In this document: one piece after another, positions 55,714-64,000 of the stretch | Layout: every line of letters starts with the position of its first letter | Numbering within the stretch: the stretch's first letter is position 1 | Source: Owenia fusiformis | Taxonomy: Eukaryota; Annelida; Polychaeta; Sabellida; Oweniidae | Direction: 5' to 3' | Assembly: GCA_903813345.2 (NCBI GenBank) | Contig: CAIIXF020000008.1 | Location: 2,427,341 to 2,491,340 of the forward strand | DNA: 64,000 bases | Program-made: the position numbers and the translations under genes | Notes under the pieces: generated by a model | The model's database searches: none | Told to the model about the DNA's origin: nothing | What the model saw: the letters and a program-made list of their open reading frames with translations, nothing else

Positions 55714-58700
55714 TCATATAGGTGGCGTACCATCTGGGTATCGGAGCATTGGGTCAAATGATCGTCCAAAATTGTTCATGAACACGCAAGCATACTCATC
55801 ATCTGCTATTGGTACGAGGCAGGCCACACCCAGGAGGAGGAGCATCAACATCTGTAGGGGGAGGGCCGTACGAAGGACACGAGCCAGAAGTGGTGATCTC
55901 TCATCCCTAGGGCTTGTAGTGCAACTGAAAATGAAGAAAAAACATGAATATTTGGAGAATTTCAAGTTTAAGATTTTTCAGATTAATAATAACTAAGTTA
56001 AACATAAATATGGTTTTGATCATCTAGTTAATTGTCAATTACTGCAAATTAAGTTCTTTACAAAGAAAAGTCAAAATCCTATGTTAAAATTCAGCATACA
56101 GCAAGTATGCAAAAGTATTTAAGCAAAACAAAGGTAAAGTTCAAACTTAATATGTAATTATGTGTTGATCTATCTGCTGAAATAGTGTAAAAAGCATACT
56201 TTGAAAAAACTACATTTTTATATAAAGCAAAGTACAGAATTATCAAACAAGAGCAAAAAGCAATGCATGTCTAAAATAAATAACCAAAAATAAAATAACA
56301 AAAACTCAGAAAAATCAATCAGCGTACATAACTCTATAGGAATTCTAAATGGTTCACTATTTGTGGTTCCTACGTGGATATGGTTGTCTAACTGTCTATA
56401 AAGCCAGGCGGGTTCTAGTCTATATAAAGCAGAATTCCTAAGCAAATAAATTATGTGAAGCTACATTTCTAAATCAACATTCCACCACAAATGTTCACAC
56501 ATTGAATTCTTCGTTGTAGATCAGCGCAAATATACATCACAGGTATGAGGAATATTGTGTTTTGAGTTGTTCTTAGTACACTTATGTACTCTATTTCATT
56601 TCTTGTGTACTGTATTACTCCACCTATGTACTGTAGTACACCTTCTGTATACTGCAGTACACCATTTGCAAACTGTAGTACTACATCCTTCATACTGAAG
56701 TACACTTTCTGTATACCGTACTACACCTCCTATGTATCATAGTACTTCACTTTTGTATTGTATTTCTCCACCAATATACAGTAGTACAACTACAGTATGT
56801 AGTGTAGTATACTAACTACATTGTATTTATACTATACTACACCACTTATGTATGGCACTGCACATGCTATATACTGCACTAAACCATCTATATATATATA
56901 CTGTAGTTCACTGCCTAGGTACTGTACTACATCTCCTATTTACTGTAGTACACCACCTATATACTGCACTACACCATCTATATACTGTAGTTCACTGCCC
57001 AGGTACTGTCAACATCTCCTATTTACTGTAGTAAACCACCTATATACTGTACTACACCATCTATATACTGTAGTTCACTGCCTAGATACTGTACTACACC
57101 ATCTATATACTGTAGTTCACTGCCTAGGTACTGTACTACATCTCATATTTACTGTAGTACACCACCTATATACTGCACTACACCATCTATATACTGTAGT
57201 TCACTGCCTAGGTACTGTACTACATCTCCTATTTACTGAACTACACCACTCATATACTGTAGTAGTACTCCTATGTACATAGTGCACAACCTATGTACTG
57301 TACTACACAATCACTTCATATAATATCAAAATCATGTATTTGGTATATCATATGGTACAGATATGTATGGTAGTTTGGTACAGTATGTAGTTCTGTTTGT
57401 TTTGAATACAGTGCAAGTTGTGACATAAGTTGTAAAATAAAATTGTTCCATGCATTCTAGTTTGGTGCATAATCTAAACATAAAATGTTAATGTGCAGGA
57501 TAGGAGTTCACATGTAATGGTTAGTAAAGAATTTCATATTTCATCTGACACCATTTTCTACCACCAGCCTCATCCAATCAAATGGGCATGCTTTACAATT
57601 TCACCAAACTTTATGGACAATGTTCACCGTATAACCCATTTATTAATTTAAAAGTATATTTTGTTCAAAATATATTTTTAACATGCATATGTCAAAAGCA
57701 ATGCCATTCGCTTATGCAATATGCAACTAATAAATAGCCAAAACTCACGACATTTTGCAAATAGCATGCAGTAAATCTTATGTAAAAGGTACACAAGGGG
57801 ACCAAATACAGTACAAGGCACAAAGATGGCTACAAATACTGAAAAAGGCACACAAGGGTACCCAACACAGTACAAGGCACAAAAATGGCTCTGAATACTG
57901 TAAAAGGCTCACAAGGGTACCAAAAACAGAAGAAGCCACACAGGTGGTACAGAATACTGTAAAGGCACACAAGTTATACCAAATACAGTAGAAGGCACAC
58001 AATTGGCAATAAATACTGTAATAAATAGCACACATGTGGCACTGAATACTGTAAAAGGCACACAGGTGGCACTGAATGTTTTAAAAGGTGCACAGGTGGT
58101 ACCAAATCAGTAGAAGGCACAAATGTGGCACCAAATACTGTCAAAGCCACACATGTGGTAGCAAATACAGTAAAAGCACACAAGTGTCATCGAATACTGT
58201 CAAAGCACACAGGTGCCACGGAATACTGGTTTAGATCATAACATTATGCCTTGTTCATCAGTAAAGAAAAAATGGATCAGACCAGCAGAGCAGTATTAGG
58301 CAATTGCGTAAAACAGCTTAAGCCCCAACCCTCTATTAGCACGATGCACTACTGCAAGAGAACTTAAATGTTGCATTACTTCTCTTCTGTCCCCATTGCA
58401 CCATCACTTTGGTCTCCAGTGGCTCCACCTATTCCTGCGACTAATGCTCGCTGTTAAACATACATAAGTGAGTTAAATATTTGAAAACAAGAGTTTTTGA
58501 ATTTCCAAACTTCCATCATTCTGTTTGGTTTGATCCCAAAAGATATTAATGCGACTAATATTACACAGAGAAAGGGTACAATTAAAGATCCGTGAAACTA
58601 TTTCTCTCCATATGATTCATAAAGCTGAAACCATTATATAATTTTGTTGATAGACTTGAATTTCCTATATTTCTACATCCAATTTTCATCAGTTTTGCCT

Positions 58701-60459
58701 CCAAGATATTTATTCTGAACTTCTAACATGAAAAGAAAGTAGCAGCCATATATGGTATATTTTTAGGAAAGAACCTGACAGAAAACCCCAACAAACAATC
58801 ATTATTCTTTCTTTTCAATCAAAGCATTATTCAGTTTCACATGTATATAAAATCCTAACAAAAATTCTTTTTGTAAACTTTTCCACACCATAATTATTTT
58901 TCAATCCACACAAATAATCACATCAAAATTCAAAATGGGGATGTTACAACATGACATGTATTTATATAAAATCCTAATTAATCATATGAAATTTTGTTTA
59001 ATCACTTCACTTCTAAACAACACTTAACTACAGAATCAGTTTCTTTAAGATGTGTAAATGTGAAATGTGAAGAATAAAAAATGAAAAACAAAGAATTAGA
59101 CAATAAGAGTGCATATCATACCATATTATCTCAATAAACACCTCAATAGAAAGATAAAGCTTGCAAAATGTAAAACAGAATTAAGGTAGGCAGTAGAGCC
59201 ATTTTTGATTGATTTACACATGTAAGTATGCAAAAGCTCAAAGCCAACCTTAAGAGAGAGGAATGGAACACTTCAAGAATGCCAAAGCAACAAAACCTTA
59301 AGTGTTTTTTGAGACAATGTGGTACTTTAGGATGCACTCGTTCAAATCAGGTGTAAACTCTATATAAGCTTACCTGTCTTACTGCTCCTAAGGGGGGTCT
59401 TCTTAGACTAACACCAGATGGTGAAATGGACTGGAAGTAGACATTGAGTCAATGAAACGAATATGCGGAGGTGTCTCATGGGAAGTATCTCTTTTCATTT
59501 AATTAGAGGTTGAGAATTAAACCACAATTTCATTTCCAATCTTTTCACAATCTTAAATGGACATTCATGCCCAAGAATTAGTTCAATTACTCTTATTGTG
59601 CTTACTGTTCGTGGTGATCTTTCTATATTGAGGGCACTCTCAAGCATCTCCATATATCCCACGCAAGTCTTCAACAAAATCTTCATCCTCTTGATGATCT
59701 CTGTTAGTTTTGTCTTTGACTGTAGGCTAGCAGCATCAGCATTGGTGGTTGAGATGAGCTGATCTGCAGCATCTTTCAAGGATAGGACCCTACCCTGGGA
59801 CTGTTCAAGCTCACCTTTCATTTCCTGTAATATACAATGGATTAAATACTTTACTAGAGCATTTTGTAGGGTTTCATTATTTAGGTTTCCTTTCTGTCTG
59901 ATAACAAGTTATCTTCAAAATTTGTATTTTGAGCTTGTATTTTGTCAGGCAATAAAGTCGATCACCAAAAATATATTGATTCAGAGACAAGAATGATAGG
60001 CCTTTACTGAAGACTATAAGAGATTTCCAGAATTGGACAACTGGCACCTCTTTCCACAATCTGTAGCTGTATCTTAATACAAACTAAAATTGGATAATTC
60101 TCTCCACACACTACAAAACTTTAAAGTACCTTGAATTTAGAGTATTTAAGCTGAAGTATGTCCTTTTTATCCTTAACATCAACGGGTTCACATAGTTTTA
60201 TTTTTGTCTCCACCCCCTCAAGCCACAATGACAGGTCCCTGATGGTTCTGTGAAAGTCCCGACACTGCATCAATGCCATCTGCAGCCTCTTCTGCCAGCT
60301 TGTTGTCTTCCCGCACACAGCCTCCCAGCGTGTGTTCATCACCACCAGCCTCTCTTTGAGATCGTGGCAAATGGGAGTATCGATGCGAGTGAACTGCTCT
60401 CCAAGGAGATTAATTGACAAAACACGGGTCTTGTATTTATCAAGTTGGATGAGAAATTC
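55714..60459 (-). CDS. nesprin/SYNE-type protein, last five exons with KASH domain
   Basis: Nesprins span the outer nuclear membrane and link SUN proteins to the cytoskeleton. Five exons splice in phase: 60459-60130 and 59824-59606 (helical spectrin-like repeats, e.g. [35 protein letters not shown]), 59430-59374 ([17 protein letters not shown]), 58450-58380, and 55924-55714. The last encodes the KASH domain: [13 protein letters not shown], a membrane helix [15 protein letters not shown], then the lumenal peptide with [18 protein letters not shown] ending TPPI. The lumenal Cys sits where vertebrate KASH peptides form a disulfide with SUN. About 295 residues are visible; the rest lies beyond the 60526 gap. 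It is SYNE1/2-like, but the exact paralogue cannot be decided. Confidence 0.92.
56580..57300. repeat. degenerate TACTGTA-rich tandem repeat in a nesprin intron
   Basis: Units built from TACTGTAGTACACCACCTAT, ATACTGTAGTTCACTGCCTA and ACTACATCTCCTATTTACTG recur many times with a period near 30 bp, in the intron before the KASH exon. Confidence 0.85.
57770..58230. repeat. degenerate ~30-bp tandem repeat in a nesprin intron
   Basis: Copies of AGGCACACAAGGGTACC / GGTGGCACTGAATACTG follow one another for about 460 bp in the same intron. A spurious 78-codon frame runs through it. Confidence 0.85.
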
Positions 60460-60525
60460 CTGCAAAAGTAAAACATATTTTTACATCAATGTCTAGAAAA
60501 TGTGTCCATAAGTCTCCAATTTTGG

Positions 60526-61025
60526 NNNNNNNNNNNNNNNNNNNNNNNNNNNNNNNNNNNNNNNNNNNNNNNNNNNNNNNNNNNNNNNNNNNNNNNNNNN
60601 NNNNNNNNNNNNNNNNNNNNNNNNNNNNNNNNNNNNNNNNNNNNNNNNNNNNNNNNNNNNNNNNNNNNNNNNNNNNNNNNNNNNNNNNNNNNNNNNNNNN
60701 NNNNNNNNNNNNNNNNNNNNNNNNNNNNNNNNNNNNNNNNNNNNNNNNNNNNNNNNNNNNNNNNNNNNNNNNNNNNNNNNNNNNNNNNNNNNNNNNNNNN
60801 NNNNNNNNNNNNNNNNNNNNNNNNNNNNNNNNNNNNNNNNNNNNNNNNNNNNNNNNNNNNNNNNNNNNNNNNNNNNNNNNNNNNNNNNNNNNNNNNNNNN
60901 NNNNNNNNNNNNNNNNNNNNNNNNNNNNNNNNNNNNNNNNNNNNNNNNNNNNNNNNNNNNNNNNNNNNNNNNNNNNNNNNNNNNNNNNNNNNNNNNNNNN
61001 NNNNNNNNNNNNNNNNNNNNNNNNN
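60526..61025. other. assembly gap, 500 N
   Basis: Placeholder gap. It separates the nesprin 3' exons from the rest of that gene and from the transposase remnant on its right. Confidence 0.98.
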
Positions 61026-61716
61026 ATGTCAAATGAAAGAAGAGCATGGGCATCTCTTGAAAATAAACAATTGAAGGATCACTTTAGTGAATATCTAGAG
61101 AAAAAAGATTTGCCCTGTTCAAAAAATCAAAGATCAAGCTAATATTTTGAACTCAAGAGACCCTGGAGTTGGTGAAAAGTCATTCCATCATGTGTTGTAT
61201 TAAGAATCAGGCAGACATTCCCAGATCAGAATGGCCAGTATGTTGGGTTCATTCCCAATGAGCACAGGCCGGTATCGAAAAATTTACTTACTTCATGTAA
61301 TGGATATATCAATTGCGGGCAACTTTAACTTATGTTTGAAGTCCAACAACACTGATAGTAAAAGTAATTGAAAACAGCGCCGGAGTATCATACTCCAAAA
61401 TGTAATTGTCTGCAATTGTCCTGAGGTCATTCTCATACACGCTATCGTTGTCGTACCCCCACAAGTAGGTACAATTTTTGACAATGTGTGCAGGTTTGTG
61501 GCCACTGGGACATGTTCTTCAAAGTGCTGTAACATTGATGTAAGTATCAATCTGATGGTCATGCAATGTATTTGGCTAGTATGAAATTGAATCTTGTACA
61601 TATGTGTAAAATATCATGGAGTTATAGAGTGACAAAGATATGAGGATAATGGTGTAAAGGTTTCTGTTTTTTGACCACCTTGAATGTGTGTTTCTTGCAT
61701 CTAACCATATTTCTAG

Positions 61717-62381
61717 GAGATGCTAGGATGGACTCACCAGGATGGAATGCAAAGTATTGTACATACAGTGCATTGGAGCATGAGTCTGACAATATTCTCT
61801 CTATATCAATAGTGGATAAACGGGAAGTCGAGCTTAAATCAACCTCTATGGAGAAGGGACTTATTAATGTCTTGCGTGACCTCAAGAACAGGCTTGAACC
61901 CATTGAATCCTATGTTGCCGAGATTGCCACGGATGGACATATTGGCATTAAGGCCATAATAAGTATGTTTATTTGATAAAACAAATCCCTTGGAAAACAT
62001 CTTGCCACTGATAATATCCAGTTATAATAATACATTTTCAGTGTGTCGTTTTAGCATACCAAGGTTGACAATTCACATTATCCTATGAACACCATTCTTG
62101 ATCTGCCAATCCAATCCTAGAGCTGATGAACTATTACCAAGGAACACATTCATGAATAACTTTTTACTGAATTTCTGTTGAATCTATTTCCAGTAACTGA
62201 GGAGTACCACTTTATATATACCACTTTAATGACATCTGGCATTGTGGCAAGTCAATTGCAAAACGATTATTGAAATGTGCAGAGAGCAAGGATAAGAAGG
62301 ACATATTACCATGGATACCAGAATTGGTCAGGCATTTCTGGTTGGCTGCAAGTCAGTGTAAAGGGGACCAAAAACTATTCA
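61717..62381 (+). pseudogene. degenerate DDE-type transposase-like gene
   Basis: Two exons are visible. 61717-61962 has GDARMDSPGWNAKYCTYS, ISIVDKREVELKSTSMEK and VAEIATDGHIGIKA. 62194-62381 has TEEYHF and DIWHCGKSIAKRLLKCAE up to a donor. These blocks match a transposase-like family common in aquatic invertebrates, in which the two DxxxxxxG/TDxH segments and a (F/D)(D/N)xWH block form an RNase H-like core. In the second exon the frame entered from exon 1 does not match that of DIWHCGKS; an extra TA pair in the TATATATA run at 62212-62220 accounts for the shift. That makes the copy inactive. It may lie in an intron of the minus-strand nesprin gene. Confidence 0.6.
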
Positions 62382-62964
62382 CAGTAAGTAATGGGGATCC
62401 CTCTGTAAACAACTTTTGGAGAGTAAAAATTGCTAATTATAAGAAATTATTCTCTTTCCATTTTATGGGGGATTATAGTGGTAATTACTCCCAATTTTGT
62501 TTTGTGCCTTCACCCAAAATATATTATTACTTCCTCAAATATGATATTTGGTATAAGTATACTGTGAAATAAATAAATTTCATAATTTTAAATTCATTTA
62601 AGCCCACCTGATTTGAAAATGAAAGCCACCTTTTTTGTCACAGTAAAACTAAAGCAACAATATCAACTTTAGTCAATTTCAAATCAGAATTAAATCAATG
62701 CACCATGTAATTTTCTATAAAATTCAACTATGAGGATTATATTTCATGTATGACATAATTACTTATACAATATCCGGAGAGGTGGTGTACACCACGTAGT
62801 AGGGAAACATCGATGGCTAGTGCCATAATTATAATGTAAGTTTATACATAAATAAGGATTATTCTACAATTCAATATGTTATTTTTACAGAAATGTTTAA
62901 TTGTCTTCACTGATAGATTATTTTTCCATGAAATAAAGCATGCAACATTTTTACTGCATTTTAG

Positions 62965-63198
62965 GCATTGATCAATTCTATGGAAAAGGAGGTCCTTGTT
63001 GATACCCTCTTGAAGATTGTAAAGAAGTATCCGTCATTAATCTTTGACATTATCAGCACCAATGAGCCTGAGCCGGAGAGACCACCCAATGACCATATGA
63101 ACTTTCACTGCTCATGTCTCAATTGCCGAAATATGCCGACAGACATTGAAAACCTTTGTTGTGGGAACCAGCCAGAGAACTGCCTCTCAACAAGAGCT
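62965..63198 (+). CDS. P2X7-C-like zinc-binding exon, copy 1
   Basis: A 78-codon exon bounded by CATTTTAG and GTAAGT. It encodes LVDTLLKIVKKYPSLIFDI, an acidic spacer, then HCSCLNCRNMPTDIENLCC ... PENCLST. The C-x-C-x2-C ... CC ... C arrangement is that of the P2X7 receptor cytoplasmic C-terminal domain. In many invertebrates this domain occurs alone or in transposon-linked proteins, not in ion channels. The transposase remnant just upstream favours the latter. Membrane helices of a P2X channel are absent. Confidence 0.65.
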
Positions 63199-63229
63199 GT
63201 AAGTTTATGGCATTTTTACTGCATTTTAG

Positions 63230-63463
63230 GCAATGATCAATTCTATGGAAAAGGAGGACCTTGTTGATACCCTCTTGAAGGTTGTAAAGAAGTATCCATC
63301 ATTAATCTTTGACATTATCAGCACCAATGAGCCTGAGCCGGAGAGACCACCCAATGACCATATGAACTTTCACTGCTCATGTCTCAATTGCCGAAATATG
63401 CCGACAGACATTGAAAACCTTTGTTGTGGGAACCAGCCAGAGAACTGCCTCTCAACAAGAGCT
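63230..63463 (+). CDS. P2X7-C-like exon, copy 2
   Basis: Tandem copy at a 265-bp period. The protein is nearly identical (one conservative change and the start Met variant AMINSM). It is separated from copy 1 by only 31 bp, from GTAAGT to the next TTTTAG, which is too short for normal animal splicing. Copies 1 and 2 therefore cannot both be joined in one mRNA by that intron. Confidence 0.6.
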
Positions 63464-63494
63464 GTAAGTTTATGGCATTTTTACTGCATTTTAG

Positions 63495-63703
63495 GCATTG
63501 ATCAATTCTATGGAAAAGGAGGACCTTGTTGATACCCTCTTGAAGGTTGTAAAGAAGTATCCATCCTTAATCTTTGAGATTGTAAGCACCAATGACCCTG
63601 AACCAGAGAGACCACACGATAACCGGATGAACTTTAAATGCCAACAGACATCGAGAACCTTTGTTGTGAGAACTCGCCAGAGAACTGCCTCTCTACAAGA
63701 GCT
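63495..63703 (+). pseudogene. P2X7-C-like exon, copy 3, with deletion
   Basis: Third copy of the 265-bp unit. After MNF, deletions of 23 bp and 2 bp remove the first cysteines (HCSCLNC region) and shift the frame. The remaining DNA could still code ENLCC...PENCLST only in another frame. It is more diverged than copies 1 and 2. Confidence 0.6.
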
Positions 63704-64000
63704 GTAAGTTTACTTTGACTTCAAAAGCATTACATTTTATAAAGAGTAGAAAATGATAAACCACTAATGTTTTCATGATATTCTTATCCTTACTGCATTC
63801 ATAATACAATATTGTAGTCTATTGCTATTGCCTGTTTTATTTTTTATTCTTTCTTCTCTCTTCCTCCTACCCAATGTTCTCATTAACTATAACAACTTAA
63901 TTAAACCAACTTATTATTATATGGTTAACTTAGATATAGATCTGACTTTCTGCAAAGGGTTCAAATTTTTATCTATGTCAAAGGTAAAAAACTAGATCAA
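63704..64000. other. non-coding stretch at window end
   Basis: AT-rich with no recognisable feature. Confidence 0.3.

Noticed and set aside
56821-57282. 153-codon frame rich in Tyr/Cys/Thr
   Set aside because: It runs through the TACTGTA tandem repeat of a nesprin intron and only reflects repeat periodicity.
57755-58183. Overlapping frames on both strands
   Set aside because: Products of the roughly 30-bp tandem repeat, low complexity and without splice context.
61293-61601. 102-codon minus-strand frame with a possible acceptor
   Set aside because: An alternative frame also looks partly coding, but neither matches a family I know and both contain stops near the supposed boundaries.

Overview
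The window is AT-rich animal DNA. Its coding exons are short, bounded by GT/AG splice sites and joined in phase, and many classes of transposable element sit in the introns. FUT8, FANCM, ACBP and nesprin homologues together with the element repertoire suggest a marine invertebrate, plausibly a lophotrochozoan such as a mollusc; the phylum is inference. Three runs of exactly 500 N (22526-23025, 41026-41525, 60526-61025) look like scaffold gaps of unknown true size.

Host genes, left to right: the 3' part of an alpha-1,6-fucosyltransferase gene (FUT8, + strand, six exons, 3169-7364); a small unrecognised two-exon gene (- strand, 12361-12899); the last four exons of a FANCM homologue (- strand, 18458-20072), whose stop-codon region has been tandemly copied about nine times downstream; one exon of an acyl-CoA-binding protein (+, 40872-40986, continuing into a gap); a secreted SnoaL/NTF2-like protein (-, 41831-43406); a possible first exon on the - strand (44609-44839); the three last exons of an alpha/beta-hydrolase (+, 51493-53098); and the 3' end of a nesprin/SYNE-type gene with spectrin-like exons and a KASH membrane anchor (-, 55714-60459).

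Mobile DNA makes up much of the rest. Two elements stand out. (1) 45357-49829 is a 4.47-kb element with long terminal inverted repeats, AG...CT ends and an exact 6-bp target duplication, as in Polinton/Maverick elements. It carries only a C2H2-tagged packaging-type ATPase and a small basic protein. Its termini hold 43-bp iterons, and its 5' region holds a duplicated 181-bp block, each copy with a perfect four-box heat-shock element. (2) 26771-34662 is a 7.9-kb pogo/Tigger-like element inserted at TA inside a LINE. It has an apparently intact four-exon DDD transposase and a separate two-exon HIRAN-domain gene.

Other elements are non-LTR retrotransposon pieces (14546-16396; 20637-21466 with a roughly 110-bp target duplication; 26447-26768 plus 34665-35395), a piggyBac fragment, a degenerate transposase followed by a triplicated P2X7-C-like exon (61717-63703), and many MITEs and foldback elements, several nested and dated by their target duplications. 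Stretches not listed are AT-rich intron or intergenic DNA in which I could support nothing.
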